Origin: CAIWHR01 sp963773195
Lineage (GTDB): Bacteria; Pseudomonadota; Gammaproteobacteria; Burkholderiales; Casimicrobiaceae
Assembly (NCBI GenBank): GCA_963773195.1
Contig: CAVZAE010000004.1
Span: 186,001 to 250,000 of the forward strand
Reading direction: 5' to 3'
Length of the DNA: 64,000 bases
The notes beneath the pieces are model-generated. The model worked only from the letters and a program-made list of their open reading frames with translations, did not search any database and had not been told where the DNA came from. Shown here one piece after another: positions 56,005 through 64,000 of the stretch. Position 1 is the stretch's first letter, and every line of letters begins with the position of its first letter. The position numbers were made by a program, and so were the translations under genes.

Positions 56005-56034
56005 GACCGGCGCGCTTCGTCGCACCGGTCACGC

Positions 56035-56259
56035 TTACTGTTGCTTGCTGCCCTTGATGTTGCCGATGACGCCGCCGGCCACTGCGCCGACCGCAGCGCC
56101 GGTCCAGCCGCTGCCACCGGCAATCGCGGCGATGCCGGCACCTGCCGCGGCACCAATCGCGGCGCCCGAAACGGTGCCCTGCTGCTCGGGAGTCATCGAC
56201 GTGCAAGCGATGACGGACGTTGCCGTCACGATTGCGGCAATCAGTGTGATTCGCTTCAT
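56035..56259 (-). CDS. small glycine-zipper lipoprotein
   Basis: The 74-residue protein has a lipoprotein-type signal (MKRITLIAAIVTATSVIAC, Cys19) and then a Gly/Ala-rich stretch AAIGAAAGAGIAAIAGGSG and AAVGAVAGGVIGNIKGS, a glycine zipper. Such proteins are outer-membrane-associated, like the SlyB/YMGG group. It follows the Rap1a-like gene by 20 bases. Confidence 0.8.
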   Translation of the reverse strand: MKRITLIAAIVTATSVIACTSMTPEQQGTVSGAAIGAAAGAGIAAIAGGSGWTGAAVGAVAGGVIGNIKGSKQQ

Positions 56260-56279
56260 GGGGCTCTCCGTGGGCGAGG

Positions 56280-56654
56280 TTACTTGAGACCCGGCACGAC
56301 CATCTCGAACCAGATGGTTTCGATGACCGGGCGCTGCAGTTGATCGGGATGACCTGCGTACCACTTGTTGAGCCCGTCGCGCACACTGTCGAGCGTTTGG
56401 TTCTTCATGCCCTTGATCGCACGCGGCACGATGCTCTGCGCGTCGGTCGGCGGGTTGGCGGCCTGGTAGGCGTTTTCCACTTGCACAAAGTTGGCGAGGC
56501 CGACCAGATAAGCTTTCTTCACTTCCTCGGATGATTTCACCCAGTGCTCGCCGTTGACGAGCGGAGTGTCCGCGGCGCGCGCAACGCCGGACCCGGCCCC
56601 CAGGGCCAAACACGCGATCAACGTCGCCGCGCGCCAATTCAGCTTTGTTGCCAT
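56280..56654 (-). CDS. small exported protein, possibly Rap1a/Tai-like
   Basis: The 124-residue protein has a signal peptide (RAATLIACLALGAGSGVARA) and a mature helical domain with GEHWVKSSEEVKKAYLVGLA and a late PVIETIWFEMVVPGLK. The W...S...K.AYLVG pattern resembles the Rap1a/Tai domain, but there is no type VI toxin nearby, so an immunity role is not suggested. Family naming is uncertain. Confidence 0.6.
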   Translation of the reverse strand: MATKLNWRAATLIACLALGAGSGVARAADTPLVNGEHWVKSSEEVKKAYLVGLANFVQVENAYQAANPPTDAQSIVPRAIKGMKNQTLDSVRDGLNKWYAGHPDQLQRPVIETIWFEMVVPGLK

Positions 56655-56762
56655 CGCGATCTCCTTCGCTTTGACCGAACGATCAAGATAGCACGCGCCG
56701 GGGGCGCGGTGCTAGACTGCCGGGCGCCTCGAGATCAACGAAATGTTCCGACGGGGAGGAAC

Positions 56763-58550
56763 GTGAAGGCACGTCGTGTTCTGCGCCGCGCCACCGGCGC
56801 GGTCGTGTTCATCGTGCTGTCCGCGAGCCTGACCGTCGAGGCGGCCGATCCGGCGAAGGTCCTTCGCGTCGCGATCAATCGCGGCGAAAACGGCTTCGAC
56901 CCGGCGCTCGCCAGCGAGATCTTCTCGTCCACGATCATCGCGGCGATCATGGAGCCGCTCCTGACCTTCGACTATCTCGCGCGACCGGTCAGGGTCATCC
57001 CGCTTACCGCGACCGCCATGCCGGAGGTCGCCGACAACGGCAAGACGTACACATTCCACATCCGGCCGGGAATCGTCTTTGCCGACGATCCCGCGTTCAA
57101 GGGCAGGAAGCGCGAGCTCGTCGCCGACGATTACATCTACGCGATCAAGCGTCTGATGGATCCGGTGAACCGTTCGCCGAACGCGTTCTATGTCGAAGGC
57201 AAGATCGTCGGGCTCGACGAGGCCGCCGCGGCGGCAGCCAAGCCCGGAGCGCGCTTCGACTACGACGCGAAGATCGCGGGACTCGAGGCTCCCGACCGAC
57301 ACACACTGCGTATCCGACTCAAGAATACCGATTACAATTTTCCAAGCGTCATGGCGCTCGTTTCGCTGAGCGCCGTGGCGCGCGAAGTCGTCGAAGCCTA
57401 TCCCGGCGACGTCGCCGCGCATCCCGTCGGCACCGGTCCGTACGTACTGAAGCGCTGGGTGCGGGCGTCGCGGATCACGCTCGAGGCCAATCCGTCGTTT
57501 CGCCCCTTCGTCTGGAGTTTCGCGGCAGGGACGGACCCGGAGGACAAGGCGATCGTCGCGGCGATGCGCGGCAAAACGATGCCGCAGATCGGCACGATCG
57601 AGATCAACGTCATGGAGGAGGACCAGTCGCGCTGGCTCGCGTTCCAGCGCGGCGAGCTCGATCTGCTCGAGCTGCCCGGTGTGTTCGGCAACGTGGCGCT
57701 CGCGGGCAACAAGCTCGCGTCCGATCTCGCGGCCCGGGGCATCCGTCTCTCTCGCATCTCCGATCCATGGATCATCTACACCGCGTTCAATCTGCGCGAT
57801 CCCGTGGTGGGCGGGCTCACGCCGGAGAAGATCGCGCTGCGCCGCGCGATCGTGATGTCCTACGACGTGCAGGCCGAGATCGACGTGATCCGCAAAGGCC
57901 AGGCCATCGCGCTGCAGATGCCGGTCCCGCCGGGGGTCGCGGGCCACGTGCCGTCGTACCGAAGCAGCATCACCTTCGACCGCGCGGCAGCGAACACGTT
58001 GCTCGATCGCACGGGCTACCGCAAGGGCGGCGACGGCTGGCGCTCGATGCCGGACGGCAAGCCGCTCTCGGTACGATTTTCGAGTCCGAACGACGCGACG
58101 TCGCGCGACTACGACGAGCTCTGGAAGAAGGCGTTCGACGCGATCGGCGTCCGGCTCACGATCGACAAGGGCAGGAACAGCGATCAGATCAAGGCGGCGC
58201 TCGCCTGCCAGCACCAGTTCTGGAGCTACGGTTGGGTCGCCGACTACCCGGACGGCGACAATTTCGTGCAACTCCTCTACAGCCGCAATATCAATCAGAG
58301 CAACGTCGCCTGCTACACGTCGCCTGCGTTCGACCGCCTGTACGAGAAATCCAGAACGATGCCCGACTCGCCCGAGCGCACGAAGCTGTTCGAGCAGATG
58401 ACGCGGCAGTTCGAAGTGGATGCGCCGTGGCGCCTGCGGGTCGCGCCGCACAAGAACATGCTGATCCAGCCGCGCCTCATCGGCTACAAAGCGCATCCGG
58501 TGCTGCTGGGGGAGTGGATCTATACCGACATCGACCAGAACGCGCACTGA
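56763..58550 (+). CDS. ABC substrate-binding protein, family 5 (peptide-type), second copy
   Basis: The protein has 595 residues from GTG 56763, with a GGGGAGGA ribosome site and a signal peptide (GAVVFIVLSASLTVEAA). It shares with the protein at 47935 the stretches HPVGTGPYVLKRW, ALRRAIVMSYDVQ, VADYPDGDNFVQLLYSRN and MPDSPERTKLFEQM, so the two are paralogues. No permease or ATPase partner is adjacent. Confidence 0.9.
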   Translation: MKARRVLRRATGAVVFIVLSASLTVEAADPAKVLRVAINRGENGFDPALASEIFSSTIIAAIMEPLLTFDYLARPVRVIPLTATAMPEVADNGKTYTFHIRPGIVFADDPAFKGRKRELVADDYIYAIKRLMDPVNRSPNAFYVEGKIVGLDEAAAAAAKPGARFDYDAKIAGLEAPDRHTLRIRLKNTDYNFPSVMALVSLSAVAREVVEAYPGDVAAHPVGTGPYVLKRWVRASRITLEANPSFRPFVWSFAAGTDPEDKAIVAAMRGKTMPQIGTIEINVMEEDQSRWLAFQRGELDLLELPGVFGNVALAGNKLASDLAARGIRLSRISDPWIIYTAFNLRDPVVGGLTPEKIALRRAIVMSYDVQAEIDVIRKGQAIALQMPVPPGVAGHVPSYRSSITFDRAAANTLLDRTGYRKGGDGWRSMPDGKPLSVRFSSPNDATSRDYDELWKKAFDAIGVRLTIDKGRNSDQIKAALACQHQFWSYGWVADYPDGDNFVQLLYSRNINQSNVACYTSPAFDRLYEKSRTMPDSPERTKLFEQMTRQFEVDAPWRLRVAPHKNMLIQPRLIGYKAHPVLLGEWIYTDIDQNAH

Positions 58551-58556
58551 CGCCGA

Positions 58557-58967
58557 TCAGAGCTGGAATCGTTCGAGCTTCTCGCGCATGGCCGGTGGGA
58601 ACGGCACCGGGCGGTGCGTTTCGAGAGACGCAAGTACGACGACAAGCGTTGCCCGGACGCGCACTTCCTCGCTCGAGCGCGCCTCGACCGCAAGGGTAAG
58701 CGACGTCTTGCCAATCCTGGACACGGAGAGCCGGAAGCACAGCACCTCGCCGACCTTGGACGTCGACAGGAAATCGCATTCGAGGTGCACCATCGGAATC
58801 CCCAGCCGATCCACCGCGTGAAACGCCGCGAAGTCGATGCCGAGCCCGGCGTTGAACCAGTCCTCGACCAGTTCGTTGAACAGGACGAAATACTGTGGGT
58901 AAAAGACGATGCCGGCCGGGTCGCAGTGGTGGAAGCGGATCAGCTTGTCGGTTTCGAAGGCGGGCAT
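58557..58967 (-). CDS. acyl-CoA thioesterase, 4HBT family
   Basis: The 136-residue hot-dog-fold protein has IRFHHCDPAGIVFYPQYFVLFNE; the Asp of HCDPAGIVFYP is the catalytic residue of 4-hydroxybenzoyl-CoA thioesterases. It starts at ATG 58967, 16 bases after the hydrolase gene. As the last gene of the Liv-type operon it suggests that the imported solute is handled as a CoA ester. Confidence 0.88.
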   Translation of the reverse strand: MPAFETDKLIRFHHCDPAGIVFYPQYFVLFNELVEDWFNAGLGIDFAAFHAVDRLGIPMVHLECDFLSTSKVGEVLCFRLSVSRIGKTSLTLAVEARSSEEVRVRATLVVVLASLETHRPVPFPPAMREKLERFQL

Positions 58968-58983
58968 GTCGGCGCTCCACTGT

Positions 58984-59745
58984 TCAGCCCGACACACGGT
59001 CGACGAACCGGGTGATCGCGGCGAGCACGGCCTCGGATTGATCCCTGTGCGGCGAGTGGCGGCAATCCTCGAGCTCGAGGAGGTCGACATCGCTCGCTCC
59101 GGCGGCGATTCGCCGCATCTGCTCCATCGTCCCGTACTCGTCGTCCTCGCCCTGGATCGCGAGCACCGGGCACGCGATGGCCGGAAGGTACTCCTCGATG
59201 TTCCACGCGCGGAAATCGGGATGGAGCCAGATCCGGTTCCAGCCCCAGAACGCCGAATCGACGTCGGCGTGATAGCGCGCCAGCTTCGCGCGGAGGTCGG
59301 TCGTCTCGTACGCGACCCTGGCCGCGGCGATGCTCGAGATCGAGATGTCCTCGACCAGCACGTGCGCAGCCAGCGTGACGACGCCTTTGACCGGTCGTTT
59401 CCGGGCCCCCGCGTGGATCAGCGCAATCGAACCCCCGTCGCTGTGACCCACGAGGATCGGCCGGTCAATCGCCAGCTGGTCGAGCAGCTCCGGCAACGTC
59501 ATGAGCGCCTCGTCATGCATGTAGCGGACGTTGCGCTCGCCTGTCAGCGGATCGGATTGCCCGTAACCGTGACGCGAGTAGACGAGCGCGTTACAGCCGG
59601 TCGCGTGGGCGAGGCGGCCGGGAAAATCGCGCCACATCGCGACGGAGCCGAGGCCTTCGTGCAGCAGGACGAGCGTCGGCCGGTTCGGCGCCGCGGCTTC
59701 GATCCGCTCGAACTCGATCCGGTGGCCGGCGACCTGCGCGAACAC
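58984..59745 (-). CDS. alpha/beta hydrolase
   Basis: The protein has 253 residues from GTG 59745, four bases after the livF stop. It has the oxyanion region PTLVLLHEGLGSVAMWRDFP, nucleophile elbow ILVGHSDGGSIAL and the catalytic His in DCRHSPHRDQ. It resembles benzoate/phenylacetate-pathway and lactone hydrolases. Position in the operon fits breakdown of an ester or ring-cleavage product taken up by the transporter. Confidence 0.87.
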   Translation of the reverse strand: MFAQVAGHRIEFERIEAAAPNRPTLVLLHEGLGSVAMWRDFPGRLAHATGCNALVYSRHGYGQSDPLTGERNVRYMHDEALMTLPELLDQLAIDRPILVGHSDGGSIALIHAGARKRPVKGVVTLAAHVLVEDISISSIAAARVAYETTDLRAKLARYHADVDSAFWGWNRIWLHPDFRAWNIEEYLPAIACPVLAIQGEDDEYGTMEQMRRIAAGASDVDLLELEDCRHSPHRDQSEAVLAAITRFVDRVSG

Positions 59746-59749
59746 GAGG

Positions 59750-60463
59750 TCAGACTCCCAGGTGCTTGTGCAGGAGCTCGGGCTCTGCAAGCAGCGTTGC
59801 GCTGTCGCCTTCGAACACGACCCGACCCTTGACCAGGATCACGTTACGATGGGCGATCGCCGCGATGGCCGCGTGATTCTTGTCGACGATCAGCGTGGCG
59901 ATCCCATGGCGCCGGATGTCGCCGACGATCCCCCAGATTTCCCTGGCGATCAGCGGCGCGAGCCCTTCGGTCGCTTCGTCCAGGATCAGGAGGTCGGGAT
60001 TGGTCATCAAGGCCCGGCCGATCGTGAGCATCTGCTGCTCGCCGCCCGAGAGCTTCCAGCCGCCGTTGTCGATCCGCTCGGCCAGGCGCGGAAACGTCGT
60101 CAGCACGCGCTTGTAGGTCCAGTCACGGCGGCCGTCGGGACCGGCGCGCGCCGCCATGACGAGGTTCTCGCGCACGGTGAGGTTGGGGAAGATGCCGCGC
60201 CCCTCCGGCACGTACGCGATGCCCTTCCGCGCGACGAGGAACGGCTCCGCTCCGGTCATCGGCGTCCCGCAGACGAGCACTTCGCCACCGCGCGGCTTGA
60301 CGATGCCGAGCATGCTGCGGATCAGCGTGCTCTTGCCCATGCCGTTGCGGCCCATGAGCCCGACGGTCTCGCCCCGCTCGATGCGGAAGTCGACGCCGTG
60401 CAGGATATGGCTCACGCCGTAGTACGCGTGGAGCTCGCGTGCTTCGAGGATCGCTTCGCCCAT
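59750..60463 (-). CDS. livF: branched-chain amino-acid-type ABC ATPase
   Basis: The protein has 237 residues from ATG 60463. It has Walker A MGRNGMGKST, the LivF-specific GIAYVPEGRGIFPNLTVREN, signature LSGGEQQMLTIGRAL and Walker B LLILDEATEGLAP. LivF and LivG form the ATPase pair. The gene is preceded by livG with 16 bases between. Confidence 0.92.
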   Translation of the reverse strand: MGEAILEARELHAYYGVSHILHGVDFRIERGETVGLMGRNGMGKSTLIRSMLGIVKPRGGEVLVCGTPMTGAEPFLVARKGIAYVPEGRGIFPNLTVRENLVMAARAGPDGRRDWTYKRVLTTFPRLAERIDNGGWKLSGGEQQMLTIGRALMTNPDLLILDEATEGLAPLIAREIWGIVGDIRRHGIATLIVDKNHAAIAAIAHRNVILVKGRVVFEGDSATLLAEPELLHKHLGV

Positions 60464-60479
60464 GCCGATCCTTGGATCT

Positions 60480-61235
60480 CTAGGCATCCACCACGTCGCC
60501 GAGATACGCCTGGCGCACGGCCGGGCTCGCGCGGATCTGCTCCGGCGAACCACTTTCGAGGACCTGGCCGTTCACCATCACCGTGATGCGGTCGGCGACG
60601 GCGAACACCGCGTCCATGTCGTGTTCGACCAGGAGCAGCGCGTGCTCCGGCGTGATCCGCTTCAAGAGCACGACCATCCGTGCCGCTTCCTCGCCGCCCA
60701 TCCCCGCGAGCGGCTCGTCGAGCAACAGCACGTCGGGTGCCGTCGCCAGCACCATCGCGATCTCGAGCTGCCGCTGCTCGCCGTGCGCCAGCGCGGAGGC
60801 GACGACGTTCGCGCGGCCGCCGAGCCCCGCGGCGTCGAGTGCCTGTCGCGCCGCATCGCAGACCGGCGCATAGGCCGCCGCGTTCGACGTGATGGCCAAC
60901 GGTCGCGGGTGCCGCGACTGCGCCGCGAGGCGGCAGTTCTCGAATGCGGTGAACGCCGGAAAGATGTTCGTCTTCTGGAAACTGCGTCCGATTCCGATTC
61001 GCGAGCGGCGATCGGGCGCAAGCCGCGTGATGTCTTCACCCTTGTAGCGGATGCTGCCGCCGGTCGCGGGCAGCTCGCCCGAAAGGAGATTGATGAGCGT
61101 CGTCTTGCCCGCGCCGTTCGGGCCCAGCACGGCGTGCAGTCGCCCGCGCTCGAGCTCGATCGCGACGTCATTCACCGCCATGAGGCCGCCGAACCGCCGG
61201 CAGAGCCGGTGCGTGGAGAGGATCGCCTCACTCAT
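60480..61235 (-). CDS. livG: branched-chain amino-acid-type ABC ATPase
   Basis: The protein has 251 residues from ATG 61235. It has Walker A LGPNGAGKTT, IGRSFQKTNIFPAFTAFENC, signature ALAHGEQRQLEIAMVLA and Walker B VLLLDEPLAGMGGEEA. The extended RRSRIGIGRSFQ region is usual for LivG. It lies 41 bases after livM. Confidence 0.92.
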   Translation of the reverse strand: MSEAILSTHRLCRRFGGLMAVNDVAIELERGRLHAVLGPNGAGKTTLINLLSGELPATGGSIRYKGEDITRLAPDRRSRIGIGRSFQKTNIFPAFTAFENCRLAAQSRHPRPLAITSNAAAYAPVCDAARQALDAAGLGGRANVVASALAHGEQRQLEIAMVLATAPDVLLLDEPLAGMGGEEAARMVVLLKRITPEHALLLVEHDMDAVFAVADRITVMVNGQVLESGSPEQIRASPAVRQAYLGDVVDA

Positions 61236-61276
61236 CGTCGCGGCCTCCGCGCAGTTCGGCCTGCGGCCTCGTCCGC

Positions 61277-62236
61277 TCACTCATTCGACGGGCCTCCAAC
61301 AAGCATGCGCTTGAAGCGCCCGGCGACGCTGGCAATGCCGCCCGGCAGGAAAATCACGAGCGCGACGATCGTGGCCCCGAGCAGGAGCTGCCAATGCGTC
61401 GTGTACGCCGAGTAGACCTCCTGCAGCGCGACGAATGTGAATGCGCCGACGACGGCGCCGTAGAGGCTCGCGAGGCCGCCCAGGATCAGCATCAGGAGTA
61501 CGTTGCCGGACTGGTGCCATGACAGGAGCTCGGGGTTCACGAACCCGAACTGCATCGCGGAGAGGTAGCCCGCCAACCCCGCCAGCGCGCCGGCGATGGT
61601 GAAGCTCGCGAGCTTGTAGCGGTACACGGGATAGCCGAGCGAGCGCATCCGGTTTTCGTTGCTGCGGATGCCCTGCAGCGCGCGGCCGAACGGCGAGGCG
61701 AGCAGCCGTCGCAGGAACAGGAACACGACCGCGAGCGCGACCAGCACGAAGTAGTAGACAACGGTCGCGTTCGAGAGATCGACGATCGTCGCGCCGCCGA
61801 TCGTCGCCGCCGGCTTGAAGTTCATGCTGATCCCGTCGGAGCCCCGGCCGAACTTCGTATCGTGGAAGACGAAGTAGAACATCTGCGCGAATGCGAGCGT
61901 CACCATGATGAAATAGATGCCCTTCACCCGGACGACGAAGATGCCCACGGCCAGCGCGGCAAGGCCGGCGAGGACGACCGCGGCGGGTAGCGTCGTCCAC
62001 AAGCTCGCCGGATCGTATTTCGGCGTCAGGAGGCCGAGCGTATAGGCGCCGACGCCGAAGAACGCTGCGTGCCCGAAGGACACGAGCCCGGTATAGCCGA
62101 CGAGAAGGTCGAGCGACAGCGCGAAGATGGCCAGGATCATCATCTTCGTGACGAGCTCGGTGTAGAACGTCGCCCCGGCAAGCGGAAACAACGCAAGCGC
62201 GACGAGCACGACCGCGAGAAGGGCCCGGGTCCGCAC
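61277..62236 (-). CDS. livM: branched-chain amino-acid-type ABC permease
   Basis: The 319-residue permease has about nine hydrophobic segments. It has the LivM motif LDLLVGYTGLVSFGHAAFFG and the later loop ALQGIRSNENRMRSLGYPVY. It starts three bases after livH. Confidence 0.92.
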   Translation of the reverse strand: MRTRALLAVVLVALALFPLAGATFYTELVTKMMILAIFALSLDLLVGYTGLVSFGHAAFFGVGAYTLGLLTPKYDPASLWTTLPAAVVLAGLAALAVGIFVVRVKGIYFIMVTLAFAQMFYFVFHDTKFGRGSDGISMNFKPAATIGGATIVDLSNATVVYYFVLVALAVVFLFLRRLLASPFGRALQGIRSNENRMRSLGYPVYRYKLASFTIAGALAGLAGYLSAMQFGFVNPELLSWHQSGNVLLMLILGGLASLYGAVVGAFTFVALQEVYSAYTTHWQLLLGATIVALVIFLPGGIASVAGRFKRMLVGGPSNE

Positions 62237-62239
62237 TCG

Positions 62240-63106
62240 TCAGATCTTCCGGAACAGGCCTTCGGGGCGCCAGAGCAGGATGGCCGCCATCAGCACATAG
62301 ACGATGACGCCTGCCGCCTCGGGGAGCAGCACCTTGCCGAACGTGTCCGCGAGCCCGATCAGGAGCGCCGCGACAAGCGCGCCCCACACCGATCCGATTC
62401 CGCCGATGACGACGACGACGAAGCAGATGATGAGCACGCCCGTGCCCATGCCCGGGTAAACCGACGACACCGGTGCCGCGAGCATCCCCGCGAACGCGGC
62501 CAGCGCGACGCCGAGCGCGAACACGAGCCGGTAGACGAGGTTGATGTTGAGGCCGAGCGAGGCGACCATCTCGCGATTCGATGCGCCGGCGCGGATCATC
62601 ATGCCGATGCGGGTCTTCGCGATCAGGAACCACAGGAGCACCGCGACAACGATGCATACGGCCGACATGAACAGCCGATAGACCGGATACGACAGCGTGG
62701 CCGTGAGCGGGATCGACCAGTTGAAGATCGCGGGCACCGCAACACCGTGCACGTCGTTGCCGACGATCAGGCTCCGCAGTTCCTCGAAGACGAGGATCAG
62801 CCCGTAGGTCAGCAGCACTTGCTCCAGGTGGTCGCGCTGATAGAGCCGCGAGAACAGCGCCCACTCGAGCACGACGCCAAGCACGATCGACAGCACGATG
62901 CCGACGACGATCGCGAGGAAGAGGCTTCCGGTCAGCGACGACAGCGCGAACGCCATGTACGCGCCGATCATGTAGAAGCTGCCATGGGCGAGATTGATGA
63001 TGCCCATGATGCCGAAGATCAGCGTCAGGCCCGAAGCGACCAGGAACAGGAGCAGTCCGTACTGGAGGCCGTTCAGGAGCTGGATCAGGAACGAGTAGAC
63101 GTCCAT
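62240..63106 (-). CDS. livH: branched-chain amino-acid-type ABC permease
   Basis: The 288-residue permease starts MDVYSFLIQLLNGLQYGLLL with the LivH motif LIFGIMGIINLAHGSFYMIG, and a later GIGSVWGALVAALLIGLADTF. It lies downstream of an 11-bp-stem terminator that separates it from the binding-protein gene, so some transcripts should end before it. Confidence 0.92.
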   Translation of the reverse strand: MDVYSFLIQLLNGLQYGLLLFLVASGLTLIFGIMGIINLAHGSFYMIGAYMAFALSSLTGSLFLAIVVGIVLSIVLGVVLEWALFSRLYQRDHLEQVLLTYGLILVFEELRSLIVGNDVHGVAVPAIFNWSIPLTATLSYPVYRLFMSAVCIVVAVLLWFLIAKTRIGMMIRAGASNREMVASLGLNINLVYRLVFALGVALAAFAGMLAAPVSSVYPGMGTGVLIICFVVVVIGGIGSVWGALVAALLIGLADTFGKVLLPEAAGVIVYVLMAAILLWRPEGLFRKI

Positions 63107-63126
63107 CGGTCGGCCGGCCCGGGGCG

Positions 63127-63162
63127 AAAAAAAGCGCGGGCGGGTACGCTGCCCGCCCGCGC
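63127..63162 (-). terminator. rho-independent terminator between binding protein and livH
   Basis: On the minus strand GCGCGGGCGGG (63162-63152) pairs perfectly with CCCGCCCGCGC (63144-63134) around a 7-base loop and is followed by seven T (63133-63127). The stem is 11 bp with no mismatch. It lies inside the operon and probably makes the binding protein more abundant than the permeases. Confidence 0.9.
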
Positions 63163-63185
63163 GGTGAGTGTACTCCGCGCAGCTC

Positions 63186-64000
63186 CTACATCTTGCAGCC
63201 GCGCGGCGGATCGGTGATCTGCTTGACCGCCACGCTCACGTACTTGTTCTCCTTGCCCTCGACCTTGCGCAGGTAGATGTCGTGGATCGGGTTGTGCGAC
63301 TTGGTGAGCGACATCGGCCCGCGCGGGCTGTCGATCCTGGCCGCGGCCATGGCCGCCACGAGCTCCGCACGCTTGCTGGTATCGCCCTTGACCGCGTTCA
63401 TCCCGGCGATCAAGAGCTGCGCGGCGTCGTAACCCTGGACCGCGTAGACGTCCGGCTCGACCTTGTACGCCTTCACGTACGCGGCACGGAATGCCTTGTT
63501 CTTGGGATTGTCGAGGCCGTCCGCGTAGTGCAGAGTCGTCAGCATCCCCTGCGCTGCCTCGCCCTGCGCCTCGAGCGTGCCATCGGTGAGGAAGCCGGGT
63601 CCGACCAGCGGGATCGTCTTGTTGAGGCCGGCGGCCGCATAGTCCTTGACGAACTTGACCGCGCCGCCGCCCGCGAAGAACGCATAGACGACGTCGGGCT
63701 TGAGCGACGCAATCTCGGTCAGCAGCGCCTGGAATTCGACCTGCGGGAACGGCAGGTACAGCTCCTTCAGGACCTTGCCGCCGCCCGCCTCGAACGACTC
63801 CTTGAATCCGCCCGTCGACTCCTCGCCCGCCGCATACTTCCACGTGATCGTGACGGCCGTCTTCTTCTTCTGCTCGGCCATCACCCTGCCCATCGCAATC
63901 CCCATCTGCGAGTTCGAGAACGACGAGCGGAAGACGTTGGGCGCGCACAGCGGTCCGGTAATCTCATCGGCACCCGCGTTGGGAATGATCAGCAGCGTGT
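63186..64000 (-). CDS. branched-chain-type ABC substrate-binding protein (LivK-like), 5' end beyond window
   Basis: The frame is open to the right edge; the first visible part is TLLIIPNAGADEITGPLCAP. Later motifs are FRSSFSNSQMGIAMGRVMAE, SLKPDVVYAFFAGGGAVKFV, VQGYDAAQLLIAGMNAVKG and DSPRGPMSLTKSHNPIHDIYL, all typical of Peripla_BP_6 proteins. The C-terminus ends ITDPPRGCKM. The signal peptide and start are missing. It is the first gene of the operon with livHMGF, hydrolase and thioesterase; the downstream genes point to an aromatic or organic acid rather than leucine, which is inference. Confidence 0.92.
   Translation of the reverse strand, partial: TLLIIPNAGADEITGPLCAPNVFRSSFSNSQMGIAMGRVMAEQKKKTAVTITWKYAAGEESTGGFKESFEAGGGKVLKELYLPFPQVEFQALLTEIASLKPDVVYAFFAGGGAVKFVKDYAAAGLNKTIPLVGPGFLTDGTLEAQGEAAQGMLTTLHYADGLDNPKNKAFRAAYVKAYKVEPDVYAVQGYDAAQLLIAGMNAVKGDTSKRAELVAAMAAARIDSPRGPMSLTKSHNPIHDIYLRKVEGKENKYVSVAVKQITDPPRGCKM

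Noticed and set aside
56280..56654. Type VI immunity protein
   Set aside because: The Rap1a-like pattern is weak and no toxin or secretion gene is nearby.
1..64000. CRISPR array, prophage or insertion sequence
   Set aside because: No regularly spaced repeats, phage structural genes or transposases are seen; the only mobile-element trace is the tRNA scar and the degenerate words near the cyclase.

Overview
The window is high-GC bacterial chromosome, most likely from a proteobacterium of the Burkholderiales/Betaproteobacteria type. This rests on an 11-bp-stem GC-rich terminator, a classical Fur box in front of bfd-hemP, a Liv-type ABC operon followed by a 4HBT thioesterase, a nitrate-type ABC transporter, orphan family-5 peptide-binding proteins, and small families such as DUF2277, GYD and TIGR03118. 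No rRNA, CRISPR array, transposase or integrase was found. The taxonomy is inference from gene content; no marker gene is present.

Layout. (1) 1-5975: a left segment that looks less GC-rich, with DUF4105 and DUF2254 membrane proteins and a class III nucleotidyl cyclase with TPRs flanked by degenerate inverted sequence. It ends at a scar where the start of a zinc-ribbon gene runs into the 3' part of a CAU tRNA. (2) 6013-7156: a small unknown protein and a K+-channel-like protein. (3) 7212-21911: a surface-glycan locus with three methyltransferases, asparagine synthase, a divergently arranged Wzm/Wzt exporter, a sulfatase-fold protein, a sulfotransferase with a long coiled coil, and two very large multi-domain glycosyltransferases. 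(4) 22000-27130: HdeD, then a leftward flavin/heme module of di-haem peroxidase, coiled-coil porin, FMN-binding protein, ApbE and a cytochrome-b-like membrane protein. (5) 27263-27777: Fur-controlled bfd-hemP. (6) 27899-31883: a nitrate-type ABC transporter with a PtsN-like EIIA, plus small genes upstream. (7) 32215-39485: a leftward group of metabolic genes (GFA, methyltransferase, Gfo/Idh/MocA, flavin monooxygenase, GYD, cytochrome c, broken sugar dehydrogenase). (8) 39657-44283: GNAT, DapA-family aldolase, CYTH-like protein, TIGR03118 protein, YqgE. (9) 44326-49719: proline-iminopeptidase-like hydrolase, D-amino-acid dehydrogenase and hydroxyproline-epimerase-like gene, divergent from a peptide-binding protein. 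(10) 49733-58550: methyltransferase, cyclase-ATPase-TPR regulator, M1 aminopeptidase, small secreted proteins and a second peptide-binding protein. (11) 58557-64000: a branched-chain-type ABC operon with an internal terminator, ending in an esterase-like hydrolase and a thioesterase; its binding-protein gene runs off the right edge.

Two themes stand out. Several modules point to use of peptides and imino acids and of organic acids. Also, seven genes are interrupted by frameshifts. Where the direction can be read unambiguously it is +1 (an extra base), often repairable by removing one C before a G, which suggests an insertion-type sequence error rather than ordinary gene decay. Reading frames at those loci should be treated as provisional.
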